Of a DNA stretch of 64,000 nucleotides, positions 11,826 through 21,870 are shown piece after piece (positions within the stretch are counted from its first letter, which is position 1; the number at the start of each line of letters is the position of its first letter). The stretch is from Gari tellinella (taxonomy: Eukaryota; Mollusca; Bivalvia; Cardiida; Psammobiidae): positions 31,648,242-31,712,241 of the forward strand of contig OV277870.1 in assembly GCA_922989275.2 (NCBI GenBank), given 5' to 3'. Both the position numbers and the translations under genes were made by a program. The notes under the pieces are model-generated. The model searched no databases. It was given only the letters and a program-made list of their open reading frames with translations, and was not told the origin of the DNA.

Positions 11826-11893
11826 GCAAACGGTGCAGACCCTGATCGGACGCCTCGTCACATACGCCGCAGCTGATCTGATCATACACTGTT
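11826..11893. repeat. Palindrome-family copy (asymmetric core)
   Basis: GCAAACGGTGCAGACCCTGATC on the left, and CTGATCTGATC followed by ACACTGTTT on the right. The core is less symmetric than in the CGCGGCGTC copies. The same asymmetric type is at 14391-14450, 40758-40823 and 63792-63860. Confidence 0.5.
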
Positions 11894-12850
11894 TTCATTT
11901 CAGTGAGTCTGGTTTTGTCATGGCACCGCCAAACTTATGAGTATGAAGCTAGGAGCGCTTCCAAATATATATACATGTGTATTTATATTTTATATATATT
12001 TTGAGACCACCCGAAGTTTATTACATATTACGTTTTACATTTACATTTACATTTCAATGTGGAAAGGTCCTATATTTATTCTATAAACTATAAACAATTT
12101 TAAAACACGTCATTTTCTACAAATTACTACACAATCCTAGTGCCTCGTTTCGTTTCAATGGAAAATAATACACCTCTTCAAGATCGTAAATTCGTAAATG
12201 TCGGGCGTTGCTGTACTCTTGTGAGTGGTAAATAGAGTTTTACATCACTTGTTTTGTTCTAGTTGAACTTGTTATCGGTCTGTGATATGTGAACATTGTT
12301 TTAAAAGGATTCTTCATGATTAACACGAACTAAGTCGGTCATAAAATCATTTTTATATTATGTATGATTTGGTACGTTTAACCAATTGATCTCTAGCGAC
12401 GAATGCACCAGCCATTTCTAGACAGTTGACATGTGAAGAGTAAACTTGTTCGTTGCAAGTAGGATAGACGCAGATTAGAAAGCTCAAATATGAGTCCTCT
12501 GACCAGGGTCTGCAGTGTTTGTTATTTTACAATCCGCTGTAAAAACAACTATTGATAGTAAACACTAGACTAGACTAAACTGGAAACAGGGTGAATACGA
12601 AAATGTTGGAATTAGTGTCCCAATCGTTTCATTACCACACTTCAAAGGGACTGTTTACACGCTTCATACCTGACTTAGGGTTAAGTTTCAACGTGACCAA
12701 CTTTCATATGGAAAGGATTATCATTAAGCTCATTAACCCCTTAACTGCTATGACGGCATCTGCTGAAAACAAGTGTCGTCTGCTTCTATTTCTCAAATTA
12801 AAATTTTAGACGGTTTGACTTCAGACATATTGAAATAATTTTCAAAAAGT

Positions 12851-12902
12851 GTGGCCCCTGTTCAGACACCGCGTTACGCGGCGTCTGAACATGATCCAAA
12901 CA
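12851..12902. repeat. Palindrome-family copy
   Basis: TGTTCAGACACCGCG then CGCGGCGTCTGAACA, followed by TGATCCAAAC. It lies downstream of a TGACGGCATCTGCT block that also precedes the copy at 13676, which suggests that the mobile unit is longer than the palindrome. Confidence 0.7.
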
Positions 12903-13675
12903 TTTTTTAAATAGCAAATGTACTTGGGGAAAATATAGTAAAGAGGTTAACCCCTGGTGCCCTGCAACCAATTGTTAAATAAATATTTGAAATAATACAG
13001 AGTTGCTTGGCGCCTCTTCTGTATCCGAACTGTGTGACGTGCGGATGATATTTACTTGACGCAACACACTGGAGCCCTGCGATTTTGCGCACAGGGGGTA
13101 TATGATTACTTGGCGAAAAAAGACACACGGTGAGTAAAAGACGAGTATTTTTGTCTTTTACAGAACTGTTAGTTGTAAATACTTTATCGCACGGAACACA
13201 GCAATCTTTTATCATTTGCCAGCTAACCAATTTCAAAACACAGAGCGTTCCGGGTTTTTAAACACTTTAAAGCAAAATGTTCGTGGTCACAGCGCTCATA
13301 CACAATGAACGCTCAGTCTGGTTTTGGCGTTTTTCTGCGTTTTCAAAAAGAAACTTTACACATCCCCCGTGTGTAGCGTTCTACACGGTATAGATGACGT
13401 TCTTCTTATGATTGTAGCAGACGACACATGTCGCAGACGGAAACACGCGGCTGCCTAACATGATAAGAGATACACAAGTGATAAAGATGATATCTGTTAT
13501 GTAGATTACAAGCACAATAATGAATGACACTGATTAAACCTTCCATCGACCAATGCTTACAGTCGGCTTTAACCCGTTAACTACCATGACGTCATCTGCT
13601 TTTATTTCTCATATTCAAATTTTGGATAGTATGGCTTATGAAATATCAAATTGAGTGTCAATCAGAATGGATTTT

Positions 13676-13724
13676 TATAAGACGCCTCGTGACGCGGCGT
13701 CTAATCAGGATCCAAACTGTTTGC
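13676..13724. repeat. Palindrome-family copy
   Basis: GACGCCTCGTGACGCGGCGTC, then CAGGATCCAAACTGTTTGC. It is flanked by CCCGTTAAC (about 13570) and GAAGGGTTAACCC (13755), a possible outer inverted pair. Confidence 0.7.
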
Positions 13725-14390
13725 GAACATCAATTGTATTTGGGGTATGCTGTGAAGGGTTAACCCTTTGGCAAACAAATATCGTATGTTACAATATTGT
13801 CGTCTGCAATTCTATGTCCAATGTTTTGAAGTTCTGACTGAAGAAAAATGGGCACGAGTTTGAAACAGTTTGAATCTTGATTAAACAGTTTAGAGCCTGA
13901 TCAGACGGCGAGTTAATCCAGTCTGTTTGTTACTATTCTACCAGAATTGCGTTTATTATAATGAAATGACGCATTATCCTTTGAATCACTCTGAAATGTC
14001 ACCAGTTTGTCATTTGCTTTTTTCTCTAATCTAAATAAAAGTTTTAAATTAAGAATCTAAATAAACTCAGTCTGACGGCTTGAGATCCTGATGAGATGTC
14101 AAGTCACATGGTTGACCAGGGTCCAATCCTTTTGTAAAATGCTGGACAAACGTCCCTGCTCCTCAAGGCCAGTAAGGAAAATAATAAATTGATCATTTGG
14201 AAATTCCATGTTTGCTAAAAACTCTCCAAATGAATGGAGGCTAATTGGAATACTCTGGCGGGATAAATGATTTTTCTTTATATTGGATTAATGGATGTAT
14301 AACTCATTGATGCCTGAACTTCAAGTGGACAATGACAGTTTTTAATTAAGTCGAGTCAGTAAGCTTGTTTAAATATATAACAATTCCATA

Positions 14391-14450
14391 ACAAACAGTG
14401 TAGACCCTGACTAGATGACTCCTGTAAGAACCTTCTAATTGTGTATTCGC
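14391..14450. repeat. Palindrome-family copy (asymmetric, decayed)
   Basis: AACAAACAGTGTAGACCCTGA on the left; the right half is barely recognisable. Confidence 0.35.
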
Positions 14451-14589
14451 TTATTGCATAGGACACGTGTTCTCTTCAAGGTATCCTGTGTGTGAAGAAC
14501 GCATGTTCTTGTCGCTACAGCTCTATAGGTTCACTCATTTACCTCGGAAACTCCTAATGGACACTTCCGTTTTATCCGTGTGATGGAAC

Positions 14590-14746
14590 TTGGGCGCCCC
14601 ATAAACCCAGGTTTAACCCCCCAGTGGTTGTTAATGGTTAATTTATAATTAATTATTGATTGCTGCTGACCGTACCAAGGCGGGCTCCTATGTTCACTTT
14701 GCTTTATGTTTGTCTTGCGTATTGTTTTCTGTTTGGTGTGTGGGAT

Positions 14747-14784
<38 letters not shown>

Positions 14785-14872
14785 TTATGGTATGGCTGTG
14801 TGTGTGTTCTGCTTTAGAGGTGGGTGTATTGTTTGTGTTGCGTTTCCTGCTTGAGTCTTCTTTCGTATTTAT
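14590..14872 (+). repeat. GT-rich dispersed retroposon-like repeat, copy 2
   Basis: Nearly full-length partner of 8361-8670, from TTGGGCGCCCCATAAACCC to TTTCGTATTTATTTT, with a (TG)n run at 14750-14783. Both strands give reading frames, but they are made of the simple repeat and are not genes. Confidence 0.6.
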
Positions 14873-15034
14873 TTTATGAAAATGAAAACAACAACAAAAG
14901 TACATCATTGGTCATGTCTTGTTACATCCTATACAGAGAGTGTTACATACATTGCAAATAGTGTAGAATTAGATACAGTGGAGAAAATCGTATTCTTTCC
15001 AAATAAACGCGTCTATGCTAAACTATTATTTCAT

Positions 15035-15075
15035 TGCAAACAGTTTGGAGCCAAATAAGACTCCAAACTGTTTGC
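15035..15075. repeat. Core-less palindrome-family copy
   Basis: GCAAACAGTTTGGAG and CTCCAAACTGTTTGC form a perfect 15 bp inverted repeat around about ten bases. The CG-rich core found in other copies is absent. Confidence 0.75.
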
Positions 15076-15675
15076 TACTCAAACTTAAAATAAATCGACA
15101 ACACTTTAAAACATTCTCTATTTTAGCGCATTTTGCGTTTAAACGGAAAAGAATATAGGAATTCATAAGTTATTCTTCATCTAGGATAAGACTATTTTAC
15201 TTGAGGGCGAGATATGTATATTCTAGATGAATTGACGAACGCTAAAATATGATTATCCCGCTTACATTTATCTAAATATAAATCTAATAGATAGACATGT
15301 GGCCATCTCATACTACAAACGTATCCGATGAAAATACCGAGTCGGATCAAACGTGAATTAATATTTTAAATTGCTGTATAGGGTTTAGCTATGAATTATA
15401 TAAAACATTGCAATAACATATATGGTTAAACAATAATTTTTTCAATATTCCAGATAGGGAATTAAATTAATATTAATATATATACTGCTCTTTTCTAATA
15501 TTTCGACCTCTAAGGGCCTTTTTCAAAGAAAATCACGTCAAAACACACGTCACATTTTTGTTACATGCATTCAGCCATAAAATCAAAGAGAATAATGTTA
15601 ACAACATTGTTTGTTATTGCCGTTGTCATGACGTCGTTATGACGTCATCTTCATGACGTCATGTGTGCAATGGCG

Positions 15676-17092
15676 TCATGCATGCATTAGCGCATTATCC
15701 TCCTTGACATTACAGCCAAATGGTCTGTACGTTCTCAGCTTCCAAATCCAATCGGTTTCATAGATCTGTCTTTCAATTCTACTTCCATTAAACATTCTCT
15801 TCAAAATGACAAACCTAACATCTTCACTACTATGTCCTCCGACTCCAAAATGCCTATTAATTGGCTTCTCTCTCTCATGCCTTATATCACTCAAATGTTC
15901 TTTCATTCTCTCTCTGATTTCTCTCTCAGTCTCGCCTACATACACCATCCTATTACATTTACTACATCTTATTCCATACACGACATTTCTCTCCCTACAG
16001 TTAATATTAGTACACACCTTGAAAATTGAATCGTTTATAAAACAATGGCACTTTTTTGTGTGCCATTAATTTTTCATCCCATGTTCTCATGTATGTACAA
16101 GCAAAATTTTTTCCTAGTTTTGAGCCAATTGCTATACCATCCTTTTGTATGAATGTACTATCACCAAAACAAAACGTGTTGTTGTCTAAAACTGTTTGAA
16201 TCATCTTCAGAATATGTTCAGTTCCTATTAATGGATCCCTCCTGCTTGCAAGGGCTTCCCTACATGCATCTAGTCCCTCTTTTTTAGGAACTGACGGATA
16301 CAACTTAGCCACATCAAAACAGAACAAAATGCAATCATCTGAAAACGGACCTTTTAATTCTTTTAATTTATTAATAAAATCAGTAGTATCCCTAATGTAG
16401 CTTGGTGATGTTTCGACAAATTCGCTTAGTTCATGTTCAGCAACCTCAGCTAACTTTTCAGTAGCAGTACCTATGCCGCTAACTATCGTTCTAAAAGGAG
16501 CAGTTGGTTTATGGATCTTGGGGTTACCTTTCAATTTACCTGGTCTAGAGTACTTTGGGATAAGATACTGTTTCATGTCTTTTGATATAGCATCTTCCCT
16601 AAACATTTTATTAACTAGTTTTTTAACTTCCTTCAGACCTGACTCAGTGCGATCACGAGTAGTTTCCTCATATGAATCACTTGTTAAAATCTCATTCTTT
16701 ATTGATTGTATATACTTTTCTTTATCTATGATAACTATACCTGAGCCCTTGTCTGCTGGTCTAATCACTATATTTTCATTGTGCAAAAGTTCATGAAATG
16801 CCTCTTTTTCATCTTTAGAAATATTCAGCTGACACTTCTTTTTCAAACTATTGACTATATCATTCTTAACTAATTCTATGTACAGATCAAGATGCCTGTC
16901 TCTACCTGAATTCGGTGTAAACCCCTTATCTTTCTTTGACTTAAATTTATCACTCTTGTTTTCATTATCTTCAGCAACTACGCTATCCTTTTCAAAATAA
17001 TATTCTCTCAATCTCATCTGTCTTTCCCATTCTGATAGATCTGAAAGCAATTTTATCTTATCTATATTTGTCTTTGATGGTATAAATTTCAG
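15676..17092 (-). pseudogene. Penelope-like RT/GIY-YIG polyprotein, left copy, internally deleted
   Basis: On the minus strand this copy runs from a truncated N-terminus (KFIPSK) through the RT fingers and palm up to LFYKRF (about 16025). It carries the motif A block CFDVAKLYPSVP. It then jumps to the GIY-YIG endonuclease (VVYGIRCSKC ... YVGETEREIR). Compared with the right copy about 720 bp are missing, including the catalytic IDDGF and the whole linker. The breakpoint shows short microhomology (about TCA) and shifts the frame. Penelope-like elements are retroelements with an RT related to telomerase and, in this group, a C-terminal GIY-YIG nuclease. This copy cannot make a working RT. Confidence 0.9.
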
Positions 17093-17099
17093 TAGAAGC

Positions 17100-18824
17100 T
17101 AGAAATGTATTGTTAGGGGAAAACAGTCAAGCTAAAACACCATTAGGTCCAGAAATACTGACAAAAAGTAGTAAGGATAAAAGAAGCAAAAAGAAATTCT
17201 CTCATGTTAAAAATAATGTTAAGTCAGATCAAGCCACAAAAAGCAATGTGGACAGTAAAAGTAACAATAGTACATCAGTCATTAATATGTCTAGTTACCC
17301 ACTAACGAAAGCACAAAAATCACTTTTAGAAAAGGGTTTGAAATTTATACCATCAAAGACAAATATAGATAAGATAAAATTGCTTTCAGATCTATTGATT
17401 TTATTAATAAATTAAAAGAATTAAAAGGTCCGTTTTCAGATGATTGCATTTTGTTCTGTTTTGATGTGGCTAAGTTGTATCCGTCAGTTCCTAAAAAAGA
17501 GGGACTAGATGCATGTAGGGAAGCCCTTGCAAGCAGGAGGGATCCATTAATAGGAACTGAACATGTTCTGAAGATGATTCAAACAGTTTTAGACAACAAC
17601 ACGTTTTGTTTTGGTGATAGTACATTCATACAAAAGGATGGTATAGCAATTGGCTCAAAACTAGGAAAAAATTTTGCTTGTACATACATGAGGAAATGGG
17701 ATGAAAAATTAATGGCACACAAAAAAGTGCCATTGTTTTATAAACGATTCATAGATGACGGTTTTGGGATTTGGAATGGTACAGTGCAAGAATTAGAAGA
17801 TTTTACCAAACATGCAAACAGTATCCACCAAAATATCAAGATAGAACTTAGATATGGTTTGGATAAAATAGAGTTTTTGGACACTTTAGTGAAGATGGAC
17901 AATGGTCAGATATATACAGATCTTTATGTTAAGCCTACAGATAAACAACTGTACCTTAATAATTCTTCTTGTCATCCTCCCAATACAAAGAAAGGCATAG
18001 CGTATGGTTTGGGTTTAAGAATTAAACGTATATGTGAAAGAGAGTCAGACTACATTAGGGAAAGAAGTAAACTTAAGGGTCAGTTGAGAAGGAGAGGGTA
18101 TAGCGGTAGGATGATAGAAAGTCATTTAGTACGGGTTGATAAGCTTAATAGATCAGATACTCTTCTCAAGAAACAATCAGATAATAGGAAATTGAATAGG
18201 GTTCCTTTAGTTTTGACTTATTCAAACCTACTGCCAAACATACACGACATTGTACAAAAGCACTCAAAAGTTTTACACAAATCTGAGAGGCTGAAAGATG
18301 TATTTCAGGAATTACCAATTGTAGCATTCAGGCGTGATAAAAATCTCTGTGACACACTGGTACATTCTAAGACTAACCGCATTGTTAAACCTAACAATGT
18401 GGTTTGTTCACAAGAATGTGCTACTTGTAGTATTCTTGAAATGTCAAGTGTTAAAGACACATATGAACAATCAATTTTCAAGGTGTGTACTAATATTAAC
18501 TGTAGGGAGAGAAATGTCGTGTATGGAATAAGATGTAGTAAATGTAATAGGATGGTGTATGTAGGCGAGACTGAGAGAGAAATCAGAGAGAGAATGAAAG
18601 AACATTTGAGTGATATAAGGCATGAGAGAGAGAAGCCAATTAATAGGCATTTTGGAGTCGGAGGACATAGTAGTGAAGATGTTAGGTTTGTCATTTTGAA
18701 GAGAATGTTTAATGGAAGTAGAATTGAAAGACAGATCTATGAAACCGATTGGATTTGGAAGCTGAGAACGTACAGACCATTTGGCTGTAATGTCAAGGAG
18801 GATAATGCGCTAATGCATGCATGA
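17100..18824 (+). pseudogene. Penelope-like RT/GIY-YIG polyprotein, right copy, internally deleted
   Basis: The first frame (17110-17415) encodes a Lys/Ser-rich N-terminus ending LLEKGLKFIPSK, typical of the region before the RT. About 650 bp present in the left copy are then missing and the frame shifts. The second frame (17451-18824) is open for 457 residues. It contains CFDVAKLYPSVP (RT motif A), a GIAIGSKLG block, the catalytic FIDDGFG (motif C), a Cys-rich linker (SQECATC, then CTNINC) and the GIY-YIG nuclease (VVYGIRCSKC ... YVGETEREIRERMKEH). The long open frame suggests recent insertion. It lacks the RT fingers, so it should not be an autonomous enzyme. Confidence 0.93.
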
Positions 18825-19044
18825 CGCCATTGCACACATGACGTCATGAAGATGACGTCATAACGACGTCATGACAACGGCAATAACAAACAATGTTGTT
18901 AACATTATTCTCTTTGATTTTATGGCTGAATGCATGTAACAAAAATGTGACGTGTGTTTTGACGTGATTTTCTTTGAAAAAGGCCCTTAGAGGTCGAAAT
19001 ATTAGAAAAGAGCAGTATATATATTAATATATGGTTAAAGTTTG

Positions 19045-20450
19045 TATTTATTTGCATCTGGTGATATTCACTGGTTGGAAACGTACACTTGGATATTGCT
19101 ATATTGTCACTTTCTAAACCACTTTGTATGTTGTTCAATAAATCTCTAAATTCTTGCGTATGTCCAAAGGTTTTGAAATCGGCTATGGTAATGCCCTTAT
19201 TTAAAAAGGGTGATAAAAATCTAGTAACTAACTATAGGACCATTTCACTGCTTAGCTGTATACATGTAGGTAAGCTTATGGAAAGTGTAGTATATAAACA
19301 TATTTATAACCATGTTATCTCAAATGACCTTATATTTGCTAAGCAATCGGTGTTTCTTATAGGCCATTGTTCTGTTTATCAACTAACAGATATTTATCAC
19401 CAAATGACAAAGTCCATATACTTTAAATTATATACATGTATAGCATTCTCTGGCATATCGAAGACTTTTATTAGGGCATGGCACAAGGGTTTGATTTTTA
19501 AATTAAAGTAAAATGGAATCAATGGATCTTTACTATCTTGGATAAAAAGTTATTTGGATGGGAGAAGTCAAAAAGTTTTTCTTGGTTCAGCCTCTTCTTC
19601 AACAAGGCACGTCACGGTTGGAGTTCCACATGGATCTGTGCTCGGCCCTCTGTCTTTTCTAGTATATGTTAATGACATTGTTGATAAATTATTAAGTATA
19701 ACCTGTCTTTTTGCGGATTATACATCCATAACTTCCTCGTCAAGAAACAAACTTAACATGGAAGGAATTCTAAATCACGATTTGTATATAATCTTATCTT
19801 GGGCAAAACAATGGCTTGTGGAATTCAAACCTTTCAAAACAGTAGCTTTATATATTACGCCCAGTTCATAGAGAAGACACAAATAAATATGAAAGAAGAC
19901 TCAAGCAGGAAACGCAACACAAACAATACACCCACCTCTAAAGCAGAACACACACACAGCCATACCATAACAAACACACACGCAGAAATCCAAATTTAAT
20001 TTTTGATGAAGTCCCGGTTACATTTGTTGAGAACCATAAACAATGATGGTAAATGGCTTCACATATAGATAACATTATAATATCAGCCTCTAAAGTTTTA
20101 GGCATGCTAAGGAAAAACAATACTATGTTAAAGGAAAGTACTAGACCAAATGTATCTACGACCTCTTCTTGAATATTCATGTTTGGTATGGAACAGCTGT
20201 GCTCTTTATGGAAAAAGAAAATTTGAAGAAAAAAGCATGAAGCTGCAAGAATAGTTACAGAACTAACAAGATCAGCACATCTCTGAAACCTCTATAAAGA
20301 AATAGGCTGGTTATTTCTTTCGGATCGTCGCAAATATCAAAATCTAGTTATTACATATTAAGTATTGGCGGGTTCTACACCTTCATATCTTAATAATCTA
20401 TTCCGCGAACTTGTTGGTTCAACTAATAATTATAATTAAAGAAATTCACA
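19045..20450 (+). pseudogene. CR1/Jockey-like LINE reverse transcriptase, broken (5' part)
   Basis: Segments of a non-LTR RT in shifting frames. 19089-19511 has PLFKKGDKNLVTNYRTISLL, HIYNHVISNDL and a QSVF block. 19554-19871 has GVPHGSVLGPLSFLVYVNDI and FADYTS, where the second catalytic Asp of the usual FADDT is Tyr. From 19986 to 20350 a C-terminal-like stretch continues (KWLHIDNIIISASKVLGMLR and LLEYSCLVWNS when frames are joined by eye). The element is cut by a GT-rich repeat at 19880-19985 and by an L1-like fragment from about 20430, and resumes at 21281. Stops and frameshifts show it is inactive. Its left edge abuts the Penelope pair. Confidence 0.85.
19880..19985 (-). repeat. GT-rich retroposon-like repeat, copy 3, inserted in the LINE
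   Basis: Reverse-complement match to the last ~100 bp of the copies at 8361 and 14590, ending at the same ATTTATTT edge. LINE coding similarity stops before it and resumes after it, so it is a 5'-truncated insertion. Confidence 0.7.
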
Positions 20451-21280
20451 AGATATTTCTACTATTATATACGAGAAGACTTATTGCAACAAGTCCAACA
20501 ATCTAATAGTACCAATAAATTACTGTACAATAAACAACTGAAAGAATTACATAACAATACCATAATAAAACCTCATATTAAATGGGAAAAGGAAAACACA
20601 GATATCAACTGGAAGGATGTACACATAGTACCCTTATACCAAACAACCAATTTTTGTATAAATGCAAAATAGAAAATTCGAGCTTGTGTGACTTTTGTGC
20701 CATGCACATAGAATCAAACAAACACCTATTCTGGGAATGTCAATATTCCAGAGCACTGTGGACAAGTTTAGAAATATATTTAAACGAAAAACAAGTTAAT
20801 TTAAATCTAAATTATATTTTAATATCACTTGGATATACGGAGTGGAGTAGTTTTTCATCTTTGATAAATACCATACTGATTTATGCGAAATATTTCATTT
20901 ACAAAAATAAATATGAAAATACAATTCCCTTATTTGTTAATTTTATACAGGTTGAAAACATAGAGCGAACGATAGCAACGGCAAAAAGTAAAGTTGAACA
21001 GCTTAACGACAAGTGGGACAAATTACAGTTGAACCTATAACATGTAATAAAAGTTTGCAAACACATGGAGTAAAACACTCTTCTTCTTCATTGTTTTTCC
21101 TACTCTCTTCCGCAACTTTTCTCTTCTCACTTTACATAAATTATTCCTTGCTATACATAAATAGACAGAAAATATACTTGTTAAGAAACTAATATATGCT
21201 GTATTATGGTAATATTTCATTGTGTGTCTTATATTTGTCTGTATATGTATATTAAGAAATAAAACATTACATAATAAAAA
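20430..21280 (+). pseudogene. L1-like LINE 3' fragment nested in the CR1-like LINE
   Basis: Two overlapping frames (20484-20672 and 20582-21040) encode the C-terminal end of an L1/Tx1-type ORF2: IKWEKENTDINWKDV, then CKIENSSLCDFCAMHIESNK with HLFWECQYSRALW, a CxxC...H...C zf-RVT-type motif. The coding part ends LNDKWDKLQLNL. A short 3' untranslated region follows, ending in AATAAAACATTACATAAT and an A-run (about 21269-21286). The 5' truncation and A-tail fit target-primed reverse transcription. No clear target duplication is visible. It is similar in kind to the LINE at 1-2533 but diverged from it. Confidence 0.8.
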
Positions 21281-21548
21281 AAAAAATGGAATGAATTGCC
21301 TGATACTGTTAGGAATATAGCTTTATTTTTAAATTATAAAATAACTCTAAACACAACCATTTTTAAAATACAAAACATTCCATCGTACTACTTTAAAGGG
21401 GAGAGATGTTAATCTCTCATTCACAAAAGATGCAGTAATCTAAATTCAGATTTTTCTTAATAATCACTTAAGGCTTGATGAAACATGCGAGTGTAACTTT
21501 GAGAAGGAAGATGCTGAACACTATATCTTACATTGTAACAAATCTGAA
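21281..21548 (+). pseudogene. CR1/Jockey-like LINE, continuation after the nested insertion
   Basis: Coding similarity resumes with WNELPDTVRNI and ends with a Cys-rich block (ETCECNFEKEDAEHYILHC). It then runs into an unrelated dispersed repeat at AAATCTGAATAAGG. Together with 19045-20450 it makes one 5'-truncated, interrupted LINE. Confidence 0.7.
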
Positions 21549-21870
21549 TAAGGGGAGATCCTTTGAAACCACAGAAAACAAAGCAAATACTGATTGCAGA
21601 CTCGGTTATATTGAGTCTGTTCATGAGCAATACTGAAATATGCGACAGTGCTCACGCCCCCTAGCACCAGCTTAAACGGAATTCAACTTTCAACTGTAAA
21701 TGCGCTGAAATCAATGATTCCAAAGGATCAGAAAGTATAACAACACTGAGAATGAAGTACGGGGCGACTTTTTACAGCCGCCACACGAGCACTTAACATC
21801 TGCTGTTGTGAGTTATAAAATACCGAGATGCAAGGCTTAAACTTTTCCGAGCCACACGTTGTTTTTATTC
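21541..21870 (-). repeat. Dispersed repeat sharing GGGGGCGTGAGCACTG, copy 1
   Basis: The reverse complement matches 57611-58040: GGGGGCGTGAGCACTG, TATTTCAGTATTGCTCATGA, GTCGCCCCGTACTTCATTCT, ending CCCCTTATTCAGATTT. Here only one copy of the ~135 bp terminal block is present. Not coding and not classified. Confidence 0.65.

Larger units (their letters stand above)
15418..19039. mobile_element. Head-to-head pair of Penelope-like element copies
   Basis: Two Penelope-like copies point outward from a junction near 17092-17100. Their outer ends share about 390 bp as an inverted repeat (15480-15870 against 18635-19020): GIY-YIG 3' coding end, TGACGTCA cluster, and a conserved terminal block ending AGCAGTATATATATTAAT. 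A 13 bp direct repeat, ATATATGGTTAAA, lies at 15418-15430 and 19027-19039. It could be the target duplication of the whole unit, although about 50 bp separate the left copy of the repeat from the shared terminus. Inverted partial copies are a known habit of Penelope-like elements. Confidence 0.8.

Noticed and set aside
12907..13236. 109-codon minus-strand frame
   Set aside because: It overlaps repeat sequence next to a palindrome copy, with no motif and no codon pattern I can defend.
14531..14908. Reading frames on both strands across the GT repeat (also at 8480-8840)
   Set aside because: They are translations of (TG)n and its flanks in a dispersed repeat, with His-Thr or Cys-Val runs and no domain-like sequence.
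15806..16069. Plus-strand frames opposite the Penelope GIY-YIG region (and minus-strand frames at 18305-18694)
   Set aside because: They are antisense shadows of the nuclease coding sequence and occur identically in both inverted copies.
15400..19100. Bacterial-type GIY-YIG or retron contamination
   Set aside because: RT plus C-terminal GIY-YIG with this linker, in an inverted pair next to LINEs, is typical of eukaryotic Penelope-like elements.
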